Source of the DNA: Peronospora farinosa
Lineage: Eukaryota; Oomycota; Peronosporomycetes; Peronosporales; Peronosporaceae
Assembly (NCBI GenBank): GCA_947646735.1
Contig: CANTFK010000164.1
Coordinates: 186,001-250,000, forward strand
Length of the DNA stretch: 64,000 nt
Reading direction: 5' to 3'
Shown: in pieces, positions 52,761 through 63,048 of the stretch
Position numbering within the stretch: the stretch's first letter is position 1
How the letters are laid out: each line of letters opens with the position of its first letter
Made by a program: the position numbers and the translations under genes
Notes under the pieces: model-generated
Databases searched by the model: none
Seen by the model: only the letters and a program-made list of their open reading frames with translations
Told to the model about the DNA's origin: nothing

Positions 52761-55700
52761 GGTAAGAGATTAGCACGGCAAGGTGGTATTAGTGTGATCC
52801 TTCGCTCGAAGCATACCCGCAGAGCGGTCAAACTTTACAACAAGTGATTTTGATTCTAGGATGGCTGACGTAGTTCCTTTTTGCCGCATGTCTTCGTGTA
52901 GTAGATGGCTCATGTCATTTCAGGTTTAGTATAGGTTCGACTACATCTTCATCTTGTGTGAGAATCACTTCTTTGTTTACGTCGTTGCTCCCTCATCACT
53001 ATTCTCCGTGAGAGTCCATTTGGATGTGTCCTATACGCATCACTTCAAAGCAGTATCAGCTCTGCAGAACAAGCTTGTCTTACACTATCCTAATGACCAA
53101 ATTTGATAAATAGTAGTCATCAACTAGTCCATTCAAACTTTCAAGGTCGACGAACTCGCGATTGACGTTTAGCACGCGATTTCATAGGCGCTCGGGGTTG
53201 CTATGTGAATTCTCGAATTTGACTAGCAGCGTGGGTATTGCTTCTATTGTCATATCACCTCGTTCACGTCTGATCTGACTCGGTTCGTTGCTTTCTTGTT
53301 AGCGCCATTATTTTCAAAATCTCCCGATTTCAAAGCGTTTTGCATTACTGGCTAAATGTGGCGATTGTCGCTAACTCTTGTAGTCTCCACTTCTGCTGCA
53401 GTGAGCAACGTGGTATCGAGGCGACTTTTCAGTCTCGGGCACAAGCCCGCGGGCCGCGTTTTGGGGACTCCCCTAAACGGGGGAATGGTTAGGGTTTAAT
53501 CACCACGGTGTCGTGTCAACGCGTACATCGATATGTTATCTCGGTGAAAAACGAAGTCGACACCATGTTTAGAGTGAGCGCAGATCGCGTTAACTCGGAA
53601 ACAGTCTGTAGTTTTGACTCTCGCTCAATATAGCTTGCTTACTCTTACCTTATGCACTGAACAGCCTCAGTCTCTTACATCGCTTTTTGACGCTACGCCA
53701 GTACTTGTATCCATCCATCCTCAATCCATCAATCAGGCCATTCAGGTTGAATTTTTCCATGAGAAACTGCAAGTATTGCCATATTCCTACATGCAACGAT
53801 GACATCCAGCAATATATATATATATGTGTCTACTATCCATTGTCTAATGGGTCATTCATTAATTTTTGCTGACCTTTTCTTGCCGACACCGTGTTCATGA
53901 CTCTTGAGCAGTACATTCTTATCTGTCTTGTTATTGAACACCAAGGTGTTGATGCAGTGAGATCAACCTTTCATCTTTGAAGCTCTTTTTAGGTGCCTTC
54001 TGTCGGATTTCGTATTGAAGGTTCCACTTGACGTTGTGAAAGTGTATGGAATGGTTTTGGGTTGGCACTGCCAAGAAGATCAACCGAAGCCACGCAGCCA
54101 AAGTGATTTGGCTCTGTACACATTAAGAAGCTACAGCTTGCTTGAAAGGTTGTTGGCACTCATAAGCTGAAGCCAACTAATCTTACTTTTTCATCGTTCC
54201 ATCTTTGGTACGGTACGGAACTAATTCAACTTTCAAGACCGACACCATCAAGAATACGATTCGTTTGACCAAATCTACCACGAAAAAGTTTGCATTGACA
54301 CCGGCGCTAGTATTCTAAGCGGACGAGTTGCTGAACCAGAACTAGAAAAACAACATTTCAATTGAATGGTAAGCGCGCACTGTCTGTAAGCATCACTCGA
54401 CGAGATCAGTAGCGTTAATGCTACATATCTTCGCTTTGGTTTACGAATGTATAGCATCTTCAGTCTTTCGTGACAAGATCTCGTTTATCTTTGGTATCCC
54501 AAACATCCTTGTACAGTGGCAATCTCACAATAAGCCGGACAGCAACATTGCAAGATAACGTTTTTCAGCATCGGATCTGCTCGCATTGTGTCAAGTGTTT
54601 AGTCATTCAAATTTGCTCTGGGGGTGGTGGGACGCTGCTTAGTTGGGTGCCCAGACACAAGCTGCTGTTAATATCTACATGTTCGCTGGTCTACTTTATT
54701 ATAAGCTGCACACCTACAGTCAACTTCTCGCAGGGTCATTCGACACAACAAGCCCCAAGGTTCTGTGCAGTAGTTTCAATCGTTCACTTGAGTCACTTCA
54801 GTCAATTGAAGACCCGCAAGTACGTCGTTGATCACTGTATCTGTAGACTCTCTAAACTTGCGGTTGTATCAGACTACAGACTCAACACCTTGGCAGTGGT
54901 CCTTTTAGAACGTGGCAAATCGACTACAAACTTGCCGTCACTGGTTTTGTCCAGAACATTGGCGATACACGTTGCGTCTGTCCTTTGACTGGACTCGTAT
55001 AACGCTCGTGGCAATGGTAAGATGGGCAATAGCTCGCACCTGCTGCTAAATTGCTTGCTTGCACAACTTCTTGGGAGAATGAAATCTTGGGTAACGCGTA
55101 ACTCTTTCTATTGTCGATGCGAGAAGATCAGGCGGTAGCTCTCAAATTTTGGTCGAAGAATGACTAGTTTTCGTCTGATGTTTGCACTGCATCCTGCTCC
55201 TTTAATGGACAATCTTTGCCCAAACGTTGCTGCACGCTTGACTAATAGTGCAAGCGTTGGCGCTACCTGGACATTGAGCACTTAACTTTTGCACCTTGTT
55301 TCAACGTTTCTTCAGATCTCCACTAGCGAAGATACCTCTAGATACCTCCCCTGCAATCCATGACGATCGAAAAATATTAGAGACGAGAAAGAGAGAACAC
55401 ACTATGCATTGTCGACTTTTTGTATTCATTCAATCCCTGTGGACGTGCTGAACAAGAAGTGCACGGTTGGCAAAGTCCTTTCCTCCTCAAACTGGTCGAA
55501 TCAAGCTCGCATTTGCTGTTGCAGGTTTAACACCTTGGCCATAAATTCACGTCATGGGGTCTTTGATCTGGTAGCAGATGATAGGCGTTGGATTTCATAT
55601 TGAATGTCCACTTGCAACTTGCTGACAGCTTGACGCATTTTTGTGTCGTTTGCAGCTTTTGCTTTCCGAGCAGTCTCGATGTTTGGTTTGTGCTGCCCCC

Positions 55701-55999
55701 TTGTGCTGCGTTTGTCTCTTTATATTCTGAAGTTCTCGGCACCATTGCCTGTATGAGACGTCCCAAAGGTTATCCAACTGCAGCTTTTGACAATGCCAGA
55801 ACACACACTCGAACTTGGATTCGATCTTGAGCTTTGATGAGTATATTTCCGTCGTTATCCAAGAAACGACGGCTCCTTGATATGCTTCGACATGGAGAAT
55901 GTGTTGGGGCAAATGCACTAACGTGGTTTGACCTCACGTACCGTCCCAAGAGTAGCGCGCTGTGCTATATAACCTTACGCAATGCAGAACTACGGATCC
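52761..55999. other. Gene-poor, decayed stretch
   Basis: No gene could be supported in this 3.2 kb. A TA run lies at about 53811-53823. An unusual GC-rich patch lies at 53440-53490 (cacaagcccgcgggccgcg; two complementary runs cccctaaacggggg). Open frames at 54470-54988 (plus) and 55918-55595 (minus) are coding-like but carry no recognised domain. The minus strand around 54990-54880 reads VLDKTSDGKFVVDLPRSKR and may be a transposon remnant. No target-site duplications or terminal repeats were found. Confidence 0.4.
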
Positions 56000-57424
56000 C
56001 TATGATCGTGGCTGGGAACAGAGCTGACGCACCAATACGTGAAAATCTTCTCTCTCCTGTCGTCGCTCCGTGTGCATCTGTGCAAATAAATCCATGAGCT
56101 GCTGCTGCTGTTTCCCAACCAGCGACTCCATGTCAGACATGTTCTGGTTGCGGTCTTCTGCTGGGGTTCGCTGGTGCAAGATTTCCAACAGCATAGCTTG
56201 ATTTTGTTTGCGTTCCTCCATCCGTTCTTCCCGTAGGTCATGCATCAGCTGCTCGAAGTGAGCATTTTGTGCCTCCAGCAGCGCTTCGACAACGTCTTCA
56301 TCAACTTGCACTTCCTCATCCTCGTAGACTGCAGGATGACGCGGATACCGCGTCTCCGAATCTAGTTCCGACACTTCATCATCGTCATGTGATGGGGAAG
56401 GACTGGGCGACCGGGATATCGAAACATCTGAAGATGCGTCGGACGACACTGACGGCTTGCGCATCTTCTTGTGACTCCGTTTCCGTTTATGACCGGTGAC
56501 CATCACCATTCCGAGCTTCTTCTCCTTGCGGATGATGGTGCCTACTTTAAGAAACGTGTCGCGGTCGATCTCGCATCCCACCCTCTGACTCGACTTGGGA
56601 CTTACGAGCTTCCTTTGCAGTCGGAAGCGTTCGTTGAACGTGAGTTCGAACCAGTCCGATCCGTCGAGTGCTTCCAACCCGGCAACACATTGTTGGATAA
56701 AGTGATACGAATGAATAATACACCGTCTCTTTGCTGTGATTGAGCCTACCGACGTGTCTCGCTGTCCCCCGAGTGCGACAAACTTTTGTCGGATCAACCA
56801 ATTAGGCAGTTTGACCTTCTCATCCGGTTCATTACCATAGTCGAGGAACTCATCCACCGCTTGTTGCCACGCTTCCACAAACAATGACCAGTCCCGTGCT
56901 GTCCACGTGTTCCTGAGTGATTCCTCTTCAAAGTCGACAATTTTCTTCTTATGACTACGTTTCGGTACTTCGGATTCCTTCCGACCAGTCTTATTGGACT
57001 TGGATTTCTTGGTTTCGATAGCTTTGCCACCACAGATGCGGTCGAGTCTTCGAAAGAGGTCGAGGTTAACAACTGTCATGCCCTTTTCCTTCTTATTATG
57101 AACCCGACGTAGTTCGTGCTGTTCAGCGGCTGATAGATCAAACCACCCGGGTGACCCCTTTTTGAGACTCCGTTTATTGGTTTCCACGATCAGGCGGTAC
57201 GACATACATAGCCGATGGTGTTGACGGGTGACCGACGATAGACTGCGTTTATTCAAGCCGGTAATGGCACAGAACCGCGCATGTAACGTAGAGCGTTCCC
57301 CGGTAGAAAGCAGTAAACGGTTCTTTGGATCGTCCACCACCTCCTCCCACGCTTGAACCAGTTGCAACAACTCGTCGTTGGCCCACGCAGAGTTCGCTCG
57401 GACGGCATTGTTTGTAGGTGACAT
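56000..57424 (-). CDS. Two-domain SANT-like protein with C-terminal coiled coils (gene A of a tandem pair)
   Basis: I chose the Met at 57424 (MSPTNNAVRANSAWANDELLQLV) over the open-frame start at 57520 because the SANT-like fold begins right after it; the product is 474 residues. Two SANT/Myb-like or trihelix-like units start at about residues 13 (AWANDELLQLVQAWEEVVDD ... HHRLCMSYRLI ... WFDL) and 180 (TWTARDWSLFVEAWQQAVDE ... SYHFIQQ ... WFEL). Each carries the spaced Trp/aromatic pattern and ends with WFxLxxxEx. A basic KKKI/KRKRSHKK region and an SPSPSPS acidic stretch follow. Two coiled coils close the protein: NAHFEQLMHDLREERMEERKQ and QQQLMDLFAQMHTERRQERE. This suggests a DNA-binding, self-associating nuclear protein; the target is unknown. 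Its neighbour at 57797-59536 is a paralogue. Confidence 0.75.
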   Translation of the reverse strand: MSPTNNAVRANSAWANDELLQLVQAWEEVVDDPKNRLLLSTGERSTLHARFCAITGLNKRSLSSVTRQHHRLCMSYRLIVETNKRSLKKGSPGWFDLSAAEQHELRRVHNKKEKGMTVVNLDLFRRLDRICGGKAIETKKSKSNKTGRKESEVPKRSHKKKIVDFEEESLRNTWTARDWSLFVEAWQQAVDEFLDYGNEPDEKVKLPNWLIRQKFVALGGQRDTSVGSITAKRRCIIHSYHFIQQCVAGLEALDGSDWFELTFNERFRLQRKLVSPKSSQRVGCEIDRDTFLKVGTIIRKEKKLGMVMVTGHKRKRSHKKMRKPSVSSDASSDVSISRSPSPSPSHDDDEVSELDSETRYPRHPAVYEDEEVQVDEDVVEALLEAQNAHFEQLMHDLREERMEERKQNQAMLLEILHQRTPAEDRNQNMSDMESLVGKQQQQLMDLFAQMHTERRQEREDFHVLVRQLCSQPRS

Positions 57425-57796
57425 GGTACACACTGGAAACAGATTGATTAAGGGGTTAACGAGGCTTAAGCACTGTCTAAAAGTAACGGGACGTTGAGAT
57501 GTAGACAACTGATAGACCAAATCGAGACTTTGTCTTCTGGTCTGAATTTTTCAATGGCCAGGGGATCGGATTTGTCGAAATGTATAGAGAAAACCACGTA
57601 GTCAAGCCAAAACATGTAGTTTTTTTACGGTTTGAAGGATCAAAAGTGAGATATCCTACCTTCGTGATTCGATTTCAACTTCTCCATGACCACCCACATG
57701 CGTATCGTTAAGGTTTTTTCAATGCAACGTTGAAATTTAAAGCAACTACTTACGACTGACTACAATAGAAAGAGGCGAGTTCCATGCTGTAACTTC

Positions 57797-59536
57797 TCAC
57801 TTCGTGTGCTCCTGGTTTTGACTTACAAGACGAGAAGTTCCCAGTTCTCGCAGCAGCATCCGAGCCTGATCGCGTTCTTGAGAACGCTCATCCTGTAGCT
57901 GGTTAAACAGTCCCAACATGTGCTGGCGTTGCTTCTCGACCAATGTCTCCGCGAACTGCGACGGCAGGCCCGATTTCTGGGCGGACGCACTTCGCAACTT
58001 GAGTGCCTCGAGGATGATCTCCAAGTTGTGCTGACGCTCCTGTCGCCGTTCCTCCTGGAACTCGGCCAGAAGTGACTCGAATCGCTGCGTCTGAGCTTCC
58101 AACAATCGTGTTACCCACTTGGCATCACTCAGCCCCGTGCGACGACGTTTAGGAGGAGAGGTCGTTCCAATAGAGTCGACGTCGCGACTTAGTCTTCGAG
58201 AAACAACTGGACTAGAACGTCTTGCTTTGCTCGTTAACGCCTGACTCGAGCATTCACTTTTGACATCTCGAATTGATGCGTCAGTATCAGACGAGTCCTC
58301 ATCTTCGGAAGATCGTTCTGCAACAACGTAACCTCGTGGTGGACCACCCTTATACTTTCCGTTTGCAGTGTCCTTGCCCGTCTTTTTTTGCGAACGTCGC
58401 AATAGTTGATCAAGCGTTATCGGGGCACGAAGCGCATTTGCAACTGGCGTTAACACTGTTCGTTGTGCCCGATCAATCTCGCCAAGTCGTTGGTACGTTT
58501 CTTTCTCAATCAAACAGGCATGTTCATGGTGGTGTCCATGCATTTTCTGCAGATCCATCCGTTCGTCCGGTGTCATACTAAACCAGTTCGGTCGTTCACT
58601 CAATGACGCCAATGTGCGAAGTACATTGCGCAACGATCGGAAAGCCATCATGATGGCGTGTTTCTTTGCCCCGGTCGACTGGTTCGTCCGGGCCTTGTTA
58701 CTGCCGCCGCATATTTCGACATACCGCTGGTGGATAAGAGAATTCAGTCGAAGCCCTTCGTTGCGAGAGGCGTATGACCCAGCATATCCATTGTCTGCAA
58801 GTGATGTGACCACCTCATGCCAAGCCGAGATGAGTTGTTGTTCGTCTCGTTTCGACCACCTAGAGGTCGTTTTGCTCTTGGCTCTACTCTTGGCTTTTGG
58901 AGGCGTGTAGTCCGTGTCCGACTCTTCCTCCTTGTGACTTTTCTTGGTCGAAACAACATGTTCCGATACTGCTTGTTCTTCCGAATCCGACGGCTTTGCT
59001 GCGGGTGACGACGGAGGTGACAAGGACGGTGACAACGTCGGTCGCACTTGATTATTGGGGCGAAATTTCGGTAACCCCGCAAGTGCTTCAGCTGCTGCCT
59101 TCATTTCATCGGCCATCGGCCGTTCTGACACTTGATATGGTTGTCTCGAAGTACGTGGCAATTCTTGGCAAATTCGGAAAAGAAAGTCGAATTCATCCTG
59201 TGCGACAACCGCCAAGTCCCCCAATCGTCCGTTTAAACGACGTAGATCGTCCTGTTGTTGTGGTGGTAATTGAAACCATGTCGGTCGTCCAGCACGTATG
59301 CTTTCAGTATTAAATGCACGTAAAAACAAGAAAGTTCGAACCAACCGTTGTCGCTGTGCTTCCACTTCGACGAGACCAATGGGTGCTCCATCGCGTGGTC
59401 GCAACGCGTCAAAGCGTGCATACAATCGATGCAAGTCGTGACCAATGAGTTCATCACGGTCACGAGGGGCAGGAATCGTTTGCTCCCATGCCTGCAGGAG
59501 TGCAAACACTTCGTCACGTCGCCACCAATGGGTCAT
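57797..59536 (-). CDS. Two-domain SANT-like protein with C-terminal coiled coils (gene B of a tandem pair)
   Basis: This intronless 579-residue protein has the same plan as gene A. The first SANT-like unit is at residues 1-110 (HWWRRDEVFALLQAWEQTI ... WFQLPPQQQDDLRRLN). A charged linker follows, then a second unit at about 225-345 (SRWSKRDEQQLISAWHEVVTSL ... NWFSMTPDERMDLQKMH). Next come a Ser/Asp-rich and basic stretch and the paired coiled coils (TQRFESLLAEFQEERRQERQHN; RQHMLGLFNQLQDERSQERDQ). Sequence identity with gene A is modest, so the duplication is old, yet domain order, spacing and strand are conserved. It is head-to-head with the methyltransferase gene. I know of no named family with this exact plan. 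DNA binding is inferred. Confidence 0.75.
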   Translation of the reverse strand: MTHWWRRDEVFALLQAWEQTIPAPRDRDELIGHDLHRLYARFDALRPRDGAPIGLVEVEAQRQRLVRTFLFLRAFNTESIRAGRPTWFQLPPQQQDDLRRLNGRLGDLAVVAQDEFDFLFRICQELPRTSRQPYQVSERPMADEMKAAAEALAGLPKFRPNNQVRPTLSPSLSPPSSPAAKPSDSEEQAVSEHVVSTKKSHKEEESDTDYTPPKAKSRAKSKTTSRWSKRDEQQLISAWHEVVTSLADNGYAGSYASRNEGLRLNSLIHQRYVEICGGSNKARTNQSTGAKKHAIMMAFRSLRNVLRTLASLSERPNWFSMTPDERMDLQKMHGHHHEHACLIEKETYQRLGEIDRAQRTVLTPVANALRAPITLDQLLRRSQKKTGKDTANGKYKGGPPRGYVVAERSSEDEDSSDTDASIRDVKSECSSQALTSKARRSSPVVSRRLSRDVDSIGTTSPPKRRRTGLSDAKWVTRLLEAQTQRFESLLAEFQEERRQERQHNLEIILEALKLRSASAQKSGLPSQFAETLVEKQRQHMLGLFNQLQDERSQERDQARMLLRELGTSRLVSQNQEHTK

Positions 59537-59706
59537 TTTCGGAATTCCAAAGGATGGATTTCCAAGGAACGAGGTTTGTTAATTTGTGCCTCAAACCATG
59601 ACTTGATTGACTGTTTTCATGGCGTTTTGACTTGATATTTGTATAGTCCGTTGATTTGACAAATCAAGGTACTCGAAACGGTTTGGAGAATACGTGGACA
59701 AAAAGG
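59537..59706. promoter_or_regulatory. Short divergent promoter region
   Basis: Only 170 bp separate the start codons of SANT-like gene B (minus) and the methyltransferase gene (plus), so both promoters must share or abut here. No defined motif could be assigned. If the methyltransferase starts upstream of the ATG at 59707 the space is smaller. Confidence 0.5.
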
Positions 59707-60673
59707 ATGGGAGATATCTCGACTCTTATACAAGTGTTTCCTGAAGAGAACGTGGACAAGGTAGAGGCATCAATTCGTGTGCAAGTGGATGGAAAAGATC
59801 TTAACTTGAGCTTATTAATGGTACGTAGTGTCAATTTTATCTCTACATTGTCAACCGTCTCATGCTGAAAAAGTCTCGAAATATTCTTCAGTACGTGTGT
59901 CTGACTCGTGTACTTTTGCCATGTAGCAAGAGGATGAGCTCGCCCCATTGTTTTCTGGCGCGGCATGGGCCGGTACGTTGTTGTGGGACGCAGCAGTGCA
60001 TTTAGCACGTCGGTTTTTGACCGACTATCGTCACCAACTTCAAGACCCGACCAATTCTCTACGTGTCATTGAACTTGGTGCTGGCATGTGAGTTGGAAGT
60101 GAAATGCCACCTTTTACTGTAAGAAACTAATGTGTTTGGGTTGATGATGGATGCAGTGGCGTACCAGGGATGGCAGCAAGAATGGCAGGGGCGAAGCATG
60201 TTGTGCTCACGGAGCAAGACGAGCTTTTACGACTCATGCACGTGAATCTAGCGGCCAATCGAGAAGTGTTGCGAGTTGCCGACGGTACAGAGCTTGACGA
60301 GCATGTTGAGGACAAGGGGCAGATTGTGGCAAGAGCGCTGAGCTGGGGTGTCCAACAGACAAAGGAGTATATGGCTCAATACCCGGATGAAAAGGTGGAT
60401 GTCGTGCTGTCGTGCGACTGCATCTACGAGCCGCTGTACGGCACGTCTTGGCAAGCACTGGCGCAGACGATGGAGCTGTTGTGTGTGGTAAATCCCAAAT
60501 GCATCGTACTCATGGGCGTCGAACGCCGTAACCAGGACGGTATCGACAAGTTTTTGGAGTTTGTAAAGAAGAAGACCAAACTCAAGTGTACACTTGATGA
60601 AGAAACGATGGGCTCCAACAACAATCGATTAGAGGTGTATTATCTAGGGCTTCCTGTAGACGCAAGAGAGTGA
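59707..60673 (+). CDS. METTL21-type (Methyltransf_16) protein methyltransferase
   Basis: There are three exons: 59707-59820, 59927-60087 and 60157-60673 (GTACGT, GTGAGT donors; GTAG, GCAG acceptors), joining in frame to 263 residues. The start is the first ATG of the frame. The family moves a methyl group from S-adenosylmethionine to lysine (in some members other residues) of proteins such as chaperones and elongation factors. Motif I is formed across the second intron as ELGAGIGVPG. Before it, the typical WDAAVHLARRF helix is seen. The post-I acidic loop LTEQDELL and the motif VVLSCDCIYEPLYG (family D-x-x-Y) follow. The family assignment is good; the substrate cannot be predicted. Transcription is divergent from the SANT-like gene B. 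Confidence 0.83.
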
Positions 60674-60785
60674 CAAGCTCGACGTAGTATGGTACCCCAA
60701 GCCAGTCAGGCGTTAGACAAGAGATTGATTGTAACGACAGCTAGAATGTTTTTAACTGTTTAGGAGGGACCGGGAATGGGTTCTT

Positions 60786-63048
60786 CTACATAGGACGATG
60801 CCACACCTCCTCGCATCTGTAAGCCTTGGGGGTAACCTGAATGACCACGTGCAATGGGATGTTGAGCGTGGGGCACTCGTGCGGGGACTTGTTTGTAAGG
60901 TAAGCGTACAACACACGTAGTATGGCCTGGTGCGCCACGATCAGCACAGGCTTGTCCATTCGCATCAGCTCCGTGATCACCGGCTCGAGACGGTGGATCA
61001 CGTCCTGGTATGACTCGCCACGCGGGTAACGGTAGTGTAGTTTGTTGTTCTTGCGCGCGAGATATTCCTCCGGCATCTCCTCAGCCACTTGCTCGTACGT
61101 CATGCCATCGCAGATACCGGCATCGATCTCATCTAGCTGCTTCCACTTCACAATCGATCGGCCACGGGCTGCGATTCGTTCTACAGTCATTCCCGTACGT
61201 AGCATCGTCGACGTCCAAACTGCGAGTTCTGTGTCAGGGGTTGGATAATACGCGTCAACAAACCGGTCTAGTTGTTCGGCATACTGTACGCCTAGCGGAC
61301 TCAGAGGCGAATCGCCACCAATGCGCTTCTGCGTGTTGTACATACTCTCGCCGTGACGACTCAGCCAGATCGGTCGTGGCTTCAAGTTTAAGTTGGCCAT
61401 TAGGAACATGATACGCGACTGCAAATAGCCGTACACCTGGTTGCAAAAAATTTGGCGGCCTACATCGATAATCTTGATAAACGGTGCACCTTCGAGATGT
61501 GCGGTAAGCGGTTCGTACAGCGACTGATAGTGGTTAATGCGGTTGTTGTAGTCTTCAGCAGCCTCTTCCATCGTCTTGCCCGCGTAATCAGCTGAGTTCA
61601 ACTTCATCTCGTTAATCGAGGAAGCGATGAGATCCGGGTCATCGCATACGGACTCGATAAACATCATCTCGCACTGACAGCGCTGGTGCACTTCATTCAA
61701 CAACATCTGACGACGTTGGCGCGTTACGTTGGTAGCATCAAAAATGACGCAGTCGCAATCGTTACTCTCCAGCGCTTCAATTGAATCGTCTAGGCATTTC
61801 TTTGCCAGATCGGTGCGAATCTGAAACGATTCTTCGTTGTACGGATCCCAGAACGCGTGGTTTACGTTCGATCCAACAAGTCTTCGACGGTACTCTCCAG
61901 TGTTAAACGTGCGGGAGTGGTGCCCCATCCACGTCAAATGACGTGCCAGAATGTGTCCAATGTACGTCTTGCCACGACCAGGCAGACCTACAAGAAAAAT
62001 GATCAGTTTGCCGCCGCTGTGCTGCTGCGGGGCCGTCTGCTTTGCTGTATGCGGACCACTCACCAGCACCGAGCGATGTCCTCCCAGTTTTGCACGAGTG
62101 TTGTGTTCATGCGTGACCAAATCTCCACCAAAGTGTTGCGTCGTCGCTGCCAGAAGTACCGAGTTGGTGATGACGTCGTCCATGTAATTCACGTACTTTG
62201 GCGGAACATCGGCAGTAGCCGACGCTGCGTTACTCAGCAATTCTTCACTCTTGGACCTGGTCAATGTACCAGCTCTAGATCGTGGCATACTGCCCAATAA
62301 ACTGTGGTTGCTCACGCGACGTGCACTCACTTCAATACCGTACTCTGAGTCTTCCGTTTCCTGAGGTTTCCGAGGAGTTATCAGTGGTGTCGCTCTCGGG
62401 ATCGGATCCGGTTGCTTGACCTGCTGATTGGTTGGAGAACGTAATGGTCGTTGCACGGGGGACGTTTGCATCCGAAGTTCCATGAGTTCTTCACTGGCTT
62501 GTGGGTTCATAACGGGAATCCCGTCCTCAGCATCTCGAATAATGGTACGACTAGCTCGTTGCAAAGCTTTTTCTTGAGTCTGTGGATCCATGATGGGTCC
62601 AATCTTGATAAAGTTGTTGAGGTTTCCATACCCATCAGGGGCAAAAGTCACTTCAGGGTCGTATTGCCATGCACCATCCACACAAAACTTGAACAAGTGC
62701 GTCCCTATAGGCAACCAGAGCTTTGCACAATAGACTGGAGTTCCATCTGATGTTTTCTGTCTCTTAAGTAAGATCTGCGAGCCCCAACTACACGAAAAAG
62801 TACGTTAGATAGTAAGAGAGGTAAACGGTCAAGTAGCTACAAAAGGGGTTTACTTATTAAAGGATCCAGTAACGCCTACGGACTCGCAAGCACGAGACCA
62901 TTCAATACTGGCTGGATACAAATGTTCTGCTTCTTCGTGGACGCTCTGAAGCGGCGTCTTGGGTGCTTTAATTGCCTCTTCGTGCTTCAGCGAGAGGAGA
63001 GAGTGACGAAGGACTTGAATTTATGCTGCCGTCCGCGTCGGAACTCAT
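60786..63048 (-). CDS. 6-phosphofructo-2-kinase/fructose-2,6-bisphosphatase with N-terminal CBM48-like module
   Basis: The enzyme makes and destroys fructose 2,6-bisphosphate, the regulator of glycolysis. Exon 2 (62787-60786) and the exon 1 region (about 63048-62854) join across a 66-nt intron (62853-62788). The join completes GSFNNWGSQILL, the start of an AMPK-beta-type glycogen-binding module (CBM48), which continues FKFCVDGAWQYDPEV. After a linker with several Ser/Pro sites comes the kinase domain: VGLPGRGKTYIG (P-loop), FNTGEYRR, FDATNVTRQRR. The phosphatase domain is of the histidine phosphatase type: LSRHGESMYN (catalytic His), DEIDAGICDGMTYEQ (Glu) and IVAHQAILRVL (second His). The exon 1 frame that fits has no ATG: the ATG at 63048 lies in a frame off by one base. 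A frameshift, a missed small exon or a sequence error there is unresolved, so the 5' end is uncertain. Confidence 0.85.

Noticed and set aside
53489..53497. TTAGGGTTT as telomere-like sequence
   Set aside because: It occurs once only; no tandem array, so chance.
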